A DNA stretch of 61,721 nt from Methanoculleus sp. UBA374 (GTDB lineage Archaea > Halobacteriota > Methanomicrobia > Methanomicrobiales > Methanoculleaceae). Position 1 is the first letter of the stretch; each line of letters opens with the position of its first letter. The notes below the pieces were generated by a model. It saw only the letters and a list, made by a program, of their open reading frames with translations, had not been told where the DNA came from and did not search any database. The stretch spans positions 66,162 to 127,882 of the forward strand of contig DAYL01000009.1 of assembly GCA_002508705.1 (NCBI GenBank), given 5' to 3'. A program made the position numbers and the translations under genes. Shown here piece after piece: positions 9,573 through 17,455 of the stretch.

Positions 9573-10784
9573 CTATCCCCTCATGGCGGAAAGGATCTCT
9601 TCCTTCGCAACGTACCGAGCAGGGATATAGCCGGAGACCAGCGAGACGAGGTACAGGCACGCGATGCTCACCGCCACCCTGGAAAGATCCAGGGTCGGAC
9701 TGACGAACCCCATCGGGAACCGGATCGGGTGTGCGCCGAGACCCAGAGCGATGCAAAAGAGCATCAGCACCCCGACCGCTGCCCCGCAGGTGCAGAGAAA
9801 CATCACCTGAAAAAGGTAGTTTCCGACGATGATCCGGCGCTGGATGCCGATAGCCTTCAAGATCCCTATCTGCTTCCTGCGGTTGACGATGTTGATGAAG
9901 GTGACGATGAAGACGACCACGCTCGCCACGATCAGGCTGACCACGGTCATGATGGAGTTGAGGAGGTTGAAGCTCTCGATTGCGTCGCCGAGGACGCCTT
10001 TCCCCTTCTCGCTCCAGGTCTTGATCCGCTCCTGGACCCCAAACTGCATACAGGTGATCTTCAACTGCCCTGCGTTCCCGATATCGCTGCCCTTGACCAG
10101 GATCTCCGTCGCTTTGCCGTCGGTCTGCATGACGGCATCCATCTCCTCTCGGGTGACGAACGCGGCCGAGTCGATGAGGAGGCCATAGGTCTCAAAGATC
10201 CCCTTCACCCGGTAGGTCTTCACGACCCCGTTGCCGTAGGCCACCTCCAGAAGATCGCCCACCCTGACGCCGCCAAGCGAAGGAAGTTTATCCTCCGCTT
10301 CGTCGTCGCTGCCGGCGAGGAGACTCCCGATCAGGATCTGGTCGGTGTCCCCCTCGGAGAGGAACTCCCCTTCCAGGATCATCTGGTGGTACCGGGTCAC
10401 CGTCTTCTCATCGTCGGGGTCGAATGCGGCGAGAGACTTCGACTGAAACTTCCCGTTCCCGGTGTTGGTGATGGTCGCGCCGGCGCTGACGCGGGACGAG
10501 ACGCCGGTAACGCCCGGGATCCTTTTCAACCGGTCGACGAGGTCGTCCGAATCGTCGATGTAGAGTTCCTTCTCCCTCGGCTCGATCGTGAGATGGCCGT
10601 ACTGAAAGTCGATCATCTGCCGGTCGTACACCTCCACGACCCCACCGATGATCATGGTGAGAAAGTTTATCAGAACCACGACGAGGGCGATGACCAGGAT
10701 CGTGAGGGCGAGCGTTCCGCGGTTCCCACGACGGATCGCCCGGACGGCAAGGTAGAGCGAGACCCCGTACCCGCCGCTACGCAT
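9573..10784 (-). CDS. ABC transporter permease, FtsX/MacB family
   Basis: A 403-residue permease with one N-terminal membrane helix (about residues 22-48), a large extracellular domain (about 50-275) and three C-terminal helices (about 280-390), the MacB/LolC layout. NRRKQIGILKAIGIQRR at about 308-324 is the typical cytoplasmic FtsX coupling segment. Its start overlaps the stop of the secreted-protein gene by 8 bp, so the exported domain and the permease probably act together at the cell surface. Substrate unknown. Confidence 0.9.
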   Translation of the reverse strand: MRSGGYGVSLYLAVRAIRRGNRGTLALTILVIALVVVLINFLTMIIGGVVEVYDRQMIDFQYGHLTIEPREKELYIDDSDDLVDRLKRIPGVTGVSSRVSAGATITNTGNGKFQSKSLAAFDPDDEKTVTRYHQMILEGEFLSEGDTDQILIGSLLAGSDDEAEDKLPSLGGVRVGDLLEVAYGNGVVKTYRVKGIFETYGLLIDSAAFVTREEMDAVMQTDGKATEILVKGSDIGNAGQLKITCMQFGVQERIKTWSEKGKGVLGDAIESFNLLNSIMTVVSLIVASVVVFIVTFINIVNRRKQIGILKAIGIQRRIIVGNYLFQVMFLCTCGAAVGVLMLFCIALGLGAHPIRFPMGFVSPTLDLSRVAVSIACLYLVSLVSGYIPARYVAKEEILSAMRG

Positions 10785-12108
10785 GATCCGCCCTCTTATG
10801 GACCCGTAGGTACCAGTAGGTCAGCGCCGCGGCGAGTGTCAGGAGGCCGAGAGCGGCGAGGACGGTCCCTGAACCGGAGGGCTGGTTCACCACGAGGGTC
10901 ACCTCTTCGCTCTCGGTATGCGGACCGTAACGGTCCTCGTACGACAGATTGACGGTGACGGGGATATCGCCGATCCCCTCCGCCGTCAGGGTGAATACCG
11001 CGGGTGCATCGCTCCCGGGCTTTATTTTACCCACGAAAGCCTCTTTCGAGCCGGAAAGGGAAGCGTCGATACGGGCCTTGAGGGCGGTCGCATCGTCGGT
11101 GCCGGTGTTCTCGATCCTCACGATCAGGCTGAAAGGCTCGCCGGGCGTAATCGGGGCCGGGTCCGTCGAAATGGCCGAGATGCTCAATTCGGCCTCGCCC
11201 TGCAGGTTTATGCTCGCCTGCTCAGTCTGCTCGAAACGGGAGCCGTCGGCCCGGACGTAGCCGATCGGGATCGAGACGACCGCAAGACCGAGCGGAGCGT
11301 TCCGGTCCGATGCGAAGGAGAGGTTGAGAACCTGCGATTCTCCGGGGTCGAGCCTGGCGAGGTGGTGCGTGCTCGGGCTCTTGAGAGCGATCGAGGAGGT
11401 GTTCGGGCGAAACGAGAGGTCGATGTTGTTTGCCCGGATCTCTCCAGCGTTGGTGATCGTCAGGTTCACGAAGAAGTCGTCGCCGGGGTTCACGTTGTTG
11501 GGGGCCGACTTCTCGACGACGATGGCGGGATTCTTCGGAAGCGGGATGGCGCTGTTGACGTTCACCGGAATAGGGTACCTCACGTTTGTGCCGCCCGAAG
11601 CGCTGATCCAGGCTTCCGGGAAGTAAATGCCGTCGCTGGACGGAGCCCGGATCAGGAAGGTGAGGGAGAGACTCTGGCCTGGCCCGATCGATCCGATATC
11701 CTGGAAGGACCCACGTACGACCTCTACCCCTTTTCCGACGAGGGTCGCACTCTCAACTTTCGCGCTGATGTCGGTGCTCGTCGTGGTAGTATAACTCTTT
11801 GTACCCGTATCGAACGTATCCGATGCAGATTGCGTCGCCGATTCCGCGGTGTTCTTCAGCGTGATCGTGATGGTTCCCATCTCGCCCGGGAGGATGACCG
11901 ACGGATTCACCTCATAGTCGGTGATGATGACCGTGGGTTCCGCGGCCGTGGCGGGGGAGACGAGACCAAGGGCCAGCAGTGCGGTTATCAGAAGCAGTAC
12001 GGCATATGCGTGCCGATCCCCTGCTGTCAAGATCAGGCCTCGCCGGCTCTTTCCAGTCGATTTGAACACTCTCTTTTTAAAAGACCAGTTACCGGGTGCT
12101 TGCTTCAT
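10777..12108 (-). CDS. Secreted membrane-anchored protein with NEW3/CARDB-like domains
   Basis: A 443-residue surface protein. A long N-terminal region (about 1-56) carries a signal or anchor ending VSPATAAEP, then come repeated beta-sandwich modules with phrases such as ILPGEMGTITITLKNTA, NPGDDFFVNLTITNAGE and TPGEPFSLIVRIENTGTDDA, and a C-terminal helix (about 416-434) followed by RVHKRADHA. These repeats match COG1361/CARDB-type domains of archaeal envelope proteins. It is the first gene of the ABC operon, so it may be the substrate-handling partner of the MacB-like permease; that role is inferred. Confidence 0.82.
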   Translation of the reverse strand: MKQAPGNWSFKKRVFKSTGKSRRGLILTAGDRHAYAVLLLITALLALGLVSPATAAEPTVIITDYEVNPSVILPGEMGTITITLKNTAESATQSASDTFDTGTKSYTTTTSTDISAKVESATLVGKGVEVVRGSFQDIGSIGPGQSLSLTFLIRAPSSDGIYFPEAWISASGGTNVRYPIPVNVNSAIPLPKNPAIVVEKSAPNNVNPGDDFFVNLTITNAGEIRANNIDLSFRPNTSSIALKSPSTHHLARLDPGESQVLNLSFASDRNAPLGLAVVSIPIGYVRADGSRFEQTEQASINLQGEAELSISAISTDPAPITPGEPFSLIVRIENTGTDDATALKARIDASLSGSKEAFVGKIKPGSDAPAVFTLTAEGIGDIPVTVNLSYEDRYGPHTESEEVTLVVNQPSGSGTVLAALGLLTLAAALTYWYLRVHKRADHA

Positions 12109-12142
12109 ATGTCCTCAAATTTCTGTATGCGCGGTCACATTA

Positions 12143-12193
12143 TTAAACTTATGTTTAGTGTTATGACTTTAAGTTTATGAACCAGTATTATAA
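12143..12193. promoter_or_regulatory. Putative TetR operator and divergent promoters
   Basis: The 114-bp gap between the ABC operon and the TetR gene contains an inverted repeat TAAACTTA (12144-12151) / TAAGTTTA (12170-12177). It lies next to a plus-strand TATA-like TATTATAAAG (about 12186-12195) and a minus-strand TTTAATAAT (about 12137-12145). The position fits autoregulation and control of the ABC operon by the adjacent TetR protein. This is inference from layout. Confidence 0.45.
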
Positions 12194-12222
12194 AGTCAGT
12201 CATCATACAGTTACCCGTTTGT

Positions 12223-12825
12223 ATGCCTCGAATAAATCCGGAATATCGCAGAGATGCAAAGAAGAAGATCATCGACGCCGCGATTGAGGCGGCCTCCGAG
12301 AAAGGGGTGACGGCGGTAACGCTTGAGGACATCGCGCAGAGGGTGGGCGTCACCAAAGGGGCGCTGTATGCGTATTTTGAGAGCAGAGAGGTCCTGTTCC
12401 GGGAGATGACGCTCGAGGTCTTCACGCGGATCAGATCGGAGATTGAGAAGGCGTTTTGCGAATTGGGTGAAGGTCCCGAGACCTTCTCCCGCATTGCGGA
12501 TCTGCTGTTCGGCGATCTGAAATCATATACAAACATCGTTGTTCAGATCTCCCTGATCACGCCGCAGGACCCCGAACTGCAGAAGGTAGTCATTACCATC
12601 CAGGACAGAATTATCGCATTCATCGGAGACAAAATTTCCCGGATGCAAAAAGAGGGAATAGTCCCGCCCGGGGTCCCTCCCGAAGAATTGGCTCAGGCAA
12701 TACTGGCCCTCGGAATCGGTCTCCGCATCACGGAACTTCACCTGAAGAAAGATCCCGGGAGGCTGAAGCAGGTGTGGCTCGATTCGGTATTCCGGCTGCT
12801 CTCCCTGAAAGCCGGTACGGTCTGA
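12223..12825 (+). CDS. TetR/AcrR family transcriptional regulator
   Basis: A 200-residue TetR-type repressor. The N-terminal HTH reads IIDAAIEAASEKG, then VTLEDIAQRVGVTKGALYAYF at about residues 30-50, the classic TetR recognition region. The C-terminal helical domain (about 70-195) would bind a ligand. It is transcribed divergently from the secreted-protein/ABC operon and shares its promoter region, making that operon its likely target. Ligand unknown. Confidence 0.9.
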   Translation: MPRINPEYRRDAKKKIIDAAIEAASEKGVTAVTLEDIAQRVGVTKGALYAYFESREVLFREMTLEVFTRIRSEIEKAFCELGEGPETFSRIADLLFGDLKSYTNIVVQISLITPQDPELQKVVITIQDRIIAFIGDKISRMQKEGIVPPGVPPEELAQAILALGIGLRITELHLKKDPGRLKQVWLDSVFRLLSLKAGTV

Positions 12826-12965
12826 TGCCGGATGGGATTTGCCCTCATTGTATACGGCGGCCTGCGTCCGTTCCGCCCCGGGACGGGGGGATGAAGGTCC
12901 CCACGGCATCCCGATCGATTTCCCCGGCGATCTCCGCCGTCTCAGGTTTCCTTCCCGGCTCCGGC

Positions 12966-14702
12966 CTAGCCCGCAATGCTCCACCCCTGCGCCTCCTGCT
13001 GCAGCGTCCAGAGCCGGGAGTACAGGCCTCCCCGGGCCAGCAGGTCGTCGTGCTTCCCCTGCTCGACGACCCGTCCGCCATCCAGAACGATGATGTTGTC
13101 CGCCCTGCGGACGGTTTTGAGGCGGTGGGCGATCATCACGACCGTCCTGCCGGCGACCAGGGCCGAGATCGCCTTCTGCACATCGACCTCGTTCTCCGGG
13201 TCCAGGAACGCCGTCGCCTCGTCGAGCAGCACCACCGGAGCGTCCTTTAAGATGGCCCTGGCGATGGAGATCCGCTGTTTCTCGCCTCCGGAGAGCGTGG
13301 TGCCCCCTTCCCCGACCGGTGTATCGTAGCCGAGCGGCAACTTCATGATGAACTCATGGCAGCAGGCTTTCCGGGCGGCATCCTCCACCTCCGCCTGCGT
13401 CGCTCCCTCCCGGCCGAAGCGGATGTTGTTGCCGATGGTATCCTTGAAGAGGTAGACGTCCTGAAACACCATCGAGATCTTCGTAAGTAGCGCTTCGGGG
13501 TCCATCCCCCTGACATCTTCCCTGCCGAAGAGAACCCGGCCCGACTGGGGATCGTAGAACCGGGCGACGAGTTTGAGGACCGTGCTCTTTCCGCTCCCCG
13601 AAGGTCCGACCAGGGCGGTCAGCGACCCCTCCGGCATCCTCAGCGAGACGTCGTGGAGGACCGCACCGGACCCGTATCCGAACGTGACCGATGCAAACTC
13701 GATGTCGTGCTCCTCGGGAGGACGCCCACTCCCCTGCATGACGGGCTCCCGCTGAAGCGTCAGAATGCGTTCCCCCGCGAGGGCGTGATACCGGAACTCG
13801 GGGAAGCTGATCAGCGCCGTGGTCAGGGGGTCGAAGACACGTGCCCCGATGACCAGGAAGATGACGAACGTCAGAATGTCCAGCGTCCCCCCGAGGAGGA
13901 GGTAGACGCCGACGAGCACCAGCACCGTCAGCCCGGCCCGCACCGACGCCACCGCCAGCAAGAAGACCGGGCCGAGCAGCCCCTCAAGCCGGATGCTCTC
14001 CCGCATCAACTCCCTAAAAGCCTTCTCCAGGCGGACGAACCGGCTTCCCGAGAGGTTGTAAGCCTTGATCACCCGGATGCCGTTCAGGTACTCCTGCAGC
14101 CGGCTGGCTGCATTGATCTTGGCCCGGATGTGCCTGGAGCCCAGCGACCGCTGCACCCCGGACGAGGCGAGCACGATCAGGACGGCCACCGGCAGCGCAA
14201 TGAACATGGCCGCGGCCATGCGCCAGTCCAGGAACGCCAGCCCGATCAGGGCAACGATGGGCAGGATCAGGGCCCCGAAGAGTTGAGGCAGGATATGAGA
14301 GAGCGAGTGCTCGATCTGGGTGAAGTCCCCCATGATCATGTTGGCCAGGTCGCCGGGGTCCCGGCGGGTAAGGTATCCGAGCGGCAGCCGCCTCAGGTGC
14401 TCGGCGAGGGCCGCCCTGCCGTCCGCCGCAACCGCGTAGGCCCCCCGGTAGGAGGCTCGATACGCTCCGACCTCCCCGAGGAAGATGACGACCATAAAGA
14501 GCAGCAGTGCGGCGTTGACCCACCAGAGGCCGGCGATGTTCATCGGGGCGCCCGGATGAATGAACGGCTCGAAGATCAGGCCGACAGCTACGATCACGAG
14601 GACGACGGGGACGATGTTGAGGAGATCGGAGAGCACCGTGAAGAAGACAGGTTTTACCAGCTTTCTGGGGTCTCCTGCCGTGATGTCGGTGAGAATGCCC
14701 AT
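12966..14702 (-). CDS. ABC transporter half, fused permease-ATPase (YbtP/IrtA-like)
   Basis: A 578-residue ABC half-transporter: type IV (exporter-fold) membrane domain (about 15-310) and ATPase (about 330-570). Walker A is GPSGSGKST, the signature is TLSGGEKQR, and Walker B ends LLDEATAFLDPENE. The DEATAF-DPENE wording is characteristic of the YbtPQ/IrtAB-like group, which has an exporter fold but takes up iron-siderophore. It overlaps the upstream partner by 1 bp, so the two probably form a heterodimer. The nearby feo operon supports an iron role, but this remains inference. Confidence 0.88.
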   Translation of the reverse strand: MGILTDITAGDPRKLVKPVFFTVLSDLLNIVPVVLVIVAVGLIFEPFIHPGAPMNIAGLWWVNAALLLFMVVIFLGEVGAYRASYRGAYAVAADGRAALAEHLRRLPLGYLTRRDPGDLANMIMGDFTQIEHSLSHILPQLFGALILPIVALIGLAFLDWRMAAAMFIALPVAVLIVLASSGVQRSLGSRHIRAKINAASRLQEYLNGIRVIKAYNLSGSRFVRLEKAFRELMRESIRLEGLLGPVFLLAVASVRAGLTVLVLVGVYLLLGGTLDILTFVIFLVIGARVFDPLTTALISFPEFRYHALAGERILTLQREPVMQGSGRPPEEHDIEFASVTFGYGSGAVLHDVSLRMPEGSLTALVGPSGSGKSTVLKLVARFYDPQSGRVLFGREDVRGMDPEALLTKISMVFQDVYLFKDTIGNNIRFGREGATQAEVEDAARKACCHEFIMKLPLGYDTPVGEGGTTLSGGEKQRISIARAILKDAPVVLLDEATAFLDPENEVDVQKAISALVAGRTVVMIAHRLKTVRRADNIIVLDGGRVVEQGKHDDLLARGGLYSRLWTLQQEAQGWSIAG

Positions 14703-16516
14703 CAGGCGACACCTCCTTTCTCGATGACCCAGCTAGCCGCATCCGTGTACGCGTCCCACATCCTCCGGTACACGCCCCCTTCGCGGAGCAGTTCCTCATG
14801 CGTCCCCCGCTCCGCGATATGTCCTTCCTCCAGCACGAGGATCTGGTCGGCCCCCCGGATGGAAGAGAGCCGGTGGGCGATGACGATGACGGTCTTCTCC
14901 TTCACGAGTTCCCTGAGAGCCATCTGCATCTTATACTCGTTCTCGGGGTCGGCAAAGGCCGTCGCTTCGTCTAGGACCAGGATGGGAGCGCCCTTCAGGA
15001 TCGCCCTCGCCACGGAGACGCGCTGCTCCTCCCCTCCGGAGAGGTAGACGCCTCCTTCCCCGATCAGCGTATCGTAGCCTTTCGGCAGCCGCTCGATGAA
15101 GTCGTGGCACTGGGCGGCTCTTGCCGCAGCATAGACCTCCTCCCGGCTTGCCCCCGGTTTTCCGACCCGGATGTTCTCGTACAGCGTATCAAAGAACAAA
15201 AACGTATCCTGAAACACAAAAGAAACCGTATCCATGAGGTCCTCCGTCCGCATCCGGCGCACGTCGACGCCTCCTATCCGGACCGCCCCTTCTCCCACAT
15301 CCCAGAACCGCGGGATCAGGTTGGCGACCGTGGTCTTCCCGGACCCTGACGGTCCGACGAGGGCCGTTACCTTCCCCTGCTCTGCCGTGAAACTGATCCC
15401 GGAGAGCGCCTCGACCCGGGTGGACGCCCCCGGTGCGTCGTAGGAGAAGGATACCCCGTCGAACTCCACCGAGTAGGTCTCCGGCTTTCTGGGTTGCTCC
15501 GGCTCGGGAACCGTGGGTTCGGCGAAGACCGCATCGATACGGTCCACCCCTTCGGAGATATCCCGCAGGCTTGAGGAGAGGTAGAGGAACTTGTAGAGCG
15601 GAGCCGCCGTTCCAGGGCCCAGAATGACGAAGAAGAGCAGGACCAGGGCGAACGCCATGCCGGCCGGGTCCCGGCTCAGGAGAAGGACCCCCACCGGGAG
15701 GATGAAACTCAGGAGCGAGGCCAGTATGGTCTTAAAGAAGGCAAACCCGTTCTGGAAACTGTCCGAGAACCTGACACAGAAATCGCGGTAGCGGACCATA
15801 TCGTCGTAGAAACGGCGGAACGAGTGCACCGTCTGCCCGAATACCTTGACCGCCGGCATCCCCCGGACGTACTGCACGGCGGACGCGTTGATCTCCTCCA
15901 GCGCGTCGTAGTAGAGCTTCACCCATTTCTTCGCGTCCTCTCCCACCCACATGGATGCCTGGATCCCGAACCCCAGAGCGATCGCGGTCAGGCAGACCAG
16001 AGCCATCCAGAAGTTCAGATAGATGAGGGCGGCAAACATCACCACCACAGTGGCGAGCGCATTGCACATGTCGGGGATCTGGTGGGCGACGAACTGCTCG
16101 ATCTTCTCCACGTTCTGCTCAAGCGTCTTCTTCACCGCCCCGATCGAGGTCCTTGTCAGGTAGCCCAGGGGGAGCCTGCCGATGTGCTCGGTAAGCTGCA
16201 CCCGGAGACCGTACAGGATGCGGAAAGCGGCGATGTGGGAAGCCATGCCTCCAAGATACATGGTGATCAGGCCGGCGACAAGGCCCCATAGGGCAATCCA
16301 CCCCCAGCGAATCATGGCCGGGCCGTCGACGGAAGAAAGGTCTGCTGCATGACGCAAAAGCTCGGCAAGGATGTAATAGACCGAGACGTAAGGAACCAGC
16401 ATGAAGACGGCGCTGAGCATGGAAAGGATGCCCGAACAGATCAGGAGCCCTTTCTTCTCCCCCGCAATCTCCAGCAGGCGCATGATTCCTGTTTTTTCTT
16501 TAAAAGCCTGTTTCAT
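14702..16516 (-). CDS. ABC transporter half, fused permease-ATPase (YbtQ/IrtB-like)
   Basis: A 604-residue partner half-transporter with six predicted helices (about 15-315) and an ATPase domain. Walker A reads GPSGSGKTT, the signature YLSGGEEQR and Walker B LVLDEATAFADPENE. The ATG at 16516 is preferred; the frame also extends to a TTG at 16555. Both halves have intact ATPase motifs. The upstream neighbour is the feoC-like gene, separated by about 190 bp with a terminator-like stretch, so this pair is probably its own transcript. Confidence 0.88.
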   Translation of the reverse strand: MKQAFKEKTGIMRLLEIAGEKKGLLICSGILSMLSAVFMLVPYVSVYYILAELLRHAADLSSVDGPAMIRWGWIALWGLVAGLITMYLGGMASHIAAFRILYGLRVQLTEHIGRLPLGYLTRTSIGAVKKTLEQNVEKIEQFVAHQIPDMCNALATVVVMFAALIYLNFWMALVCLTAIALGFGIQASMWVGEDAKKWVKLYYDALEEINASAVQYVRGMPAVKVFGQTVHSFRRFYDDMVRYRDFCVRFSDSFQNGFAFFKTILASLLSFILPVGVLLLSRDPAGMAFALVLLFFVILGPGTAAPLYKFLYLSSSLRDISEGVDRIDAVFAEPTVPEPEQPRKPETYSVEFDGVSFSYDAPGASTRVEALSGISFTAEQGKVTALVGPSGSGKTTVANLIPRFWDVGEGAVRIGGVDVRRMRTEDLMDTVSFVFQDTFLFFDTLYENIRVGKPGASREEVYAAARAAQCHDFIERLPKGYDTLIGEGGVYLSGGEEQRVSVARAILKGAPILVLDEATAFADPENEYKMQMALRELVKEKTVIVIAHRLSSIRGADQILVLEEGHIAERGTHEELLREGGVYRRMWDAYTDAASWVIEKGGVA

Positions 16517-16618
16517 AGAGTTCACGCTCCGGTTTTTCCGGACCGTTTGTTTCAAAATATCCGTTTATCAAAGAATTTTCATAAAAACCGGGGGGAGGGT
16601 GTTCCATCCTCACAGACC

Positions 16619-16695
16619 CGAAAAAAGACCTCCCGTTGACGTTGCGACCCCGGGGAGGCCGGCCGGGAGATTCCGGCGGGCTTCCGCCCGCAGAG
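16619..16695 (-). terminator. Terminator-like region after feo operon
   Basis: Reading the minus strand downstream of the feoC-like gene, a perfect GCGGGC-GGAA-GCCCGC hairpin (about 16677-16692) is followed by further GC-rich inverted segments and then a TCTTTTTT run (16621-16628). It fits the 3' end of the feo transcript. Confidence 0.5.
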
Positions 16696-16709
16696 CCCCG
16701 GCCTTGGAA

Positions 16710-17000
16710 TCAAAGATTTTCTATCTCCTTTTTTCCGCTAAGTCGCTTCCCTTTCTCCGTCAGGGTGTAGCCTACAACCCCGCCGCTCCCGGCCGCACCG
16801 CAGCAGGAGCACCCGGGACAATGGCAGGAAGAACCCTCCGTTTGTGCGGGTTCACTGCATCCTTCGCGCGTGATGAAACCGAGACGCTCCATCGCATGCA
16901 GCCTCTCGGTCAGGGTCTCCTGCGACATGTTCAACTCGCGTGCAAGCTCCGGGAGCGTGAATCCCCCCTCGGAGAACCGTTTCGCTATCGTGCGCATCAT
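16710..17000 (-). CDS. FeoC-like winged-helix regulator with cysteine cluster
   Basis: A 96-residue protein. The N-terminal winged helix (FTLPELARELNMSQETLTERL, about 14-34) is followed by a cysteine-rich loop CHCPGCSCC (about 59-67) and a C-terminal YTLTEKGKRL strand. This is the FeoC layout, in which the cysteines hold an Fe-S cluster that may report iron or oxygen to FeoB. It is the last gene of the feo operon and overlaps the membrane-protein stop by 4 bp. The start is a double Met (17000 or 16997). Confidence 0.8.
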   Translation of the reverse strand: MMRTIAKRFSEGGFTLPELARELNMSQETLTERLHAMERLGFITREGCSEPAQTEGSSCHCPGCSCCGAAGSGGVVGYTLTEKGKRLSGKKEIENL

Positions 17001-17452
17001 GCTGCTCGAATCCCCCTGAAGAGTTCCTTACCCCACGCAAGGAAGCCGAGAACTCCTATTACCGCCAGGTAGAGGATCGGCGTGATCGTGTCCACGACCG
17101 ACCAGGGTTCGGCTCCTTCCTCGGGGAAGGCAGCTGCTTCGAGGGCTCCCGCCCCCATCGAGCAGAGGGCGACCAGTCCGAACCCGACCGAAAGAAGGAT
17201 GCCGACGTATATGAAGGGCATCCCTTCCTCTGCACCGCCGGAGAGTTTTTTAGCCCCGGTCAGAAGAACGGCTCCGACCACAATCAGCACGAACTCGCTG
17301 AAGACATTCCCGGGAACGAGGAGGGCCGCCAGACCCGCCATCGGGACGCCGGAGACGGCCTCGAAGACGGCCTGGACAAATTGGAGCAGCCCGAAGACCA
17401 CGTAGAGCAGTCCGAGCACTGCTCCAAAGAGAACTTTTATTCCATTACTCAT
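16997..17452 (-). CDS. Four-helix membrane protein in feo operon
   Basis: A 151-residue integral membrane protein with about four hydrophobic segments (near residues 7-30, 40-62, 78-103 and 122-142). I do not recognise a named family. It sits 3 bp downstream of feoB and overlaps the feoC-like gene, so it belongs to the ferrous-iron uptake operon and may be an accessory subunit of the FeoB transporter. Function is inferred from position only. Confidence 0.75.
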   Translation of the reverse strand: MSNGIKVLFGAVLGLLYVVFGLLQFVQAVFEAVSGVPMAGLAALLVPGNVFSEFVLIVVGAVLLTGAKKLSGGAEEGMPFIYVGILLSVGFGLVALCSMGAGALEAAAFPEEGAEPWSVVDTITPILYLAVIGVLGFLAWGKELFRGIRAA

Positions 17453-17455
17453 TGT

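Noticed and set aside
9729..10952. 407-codon plus-strand frame opposite the ABC permease
   Set aside because: Antisense to a clear FtsX-like permease; composition is typical of a shadow frame.
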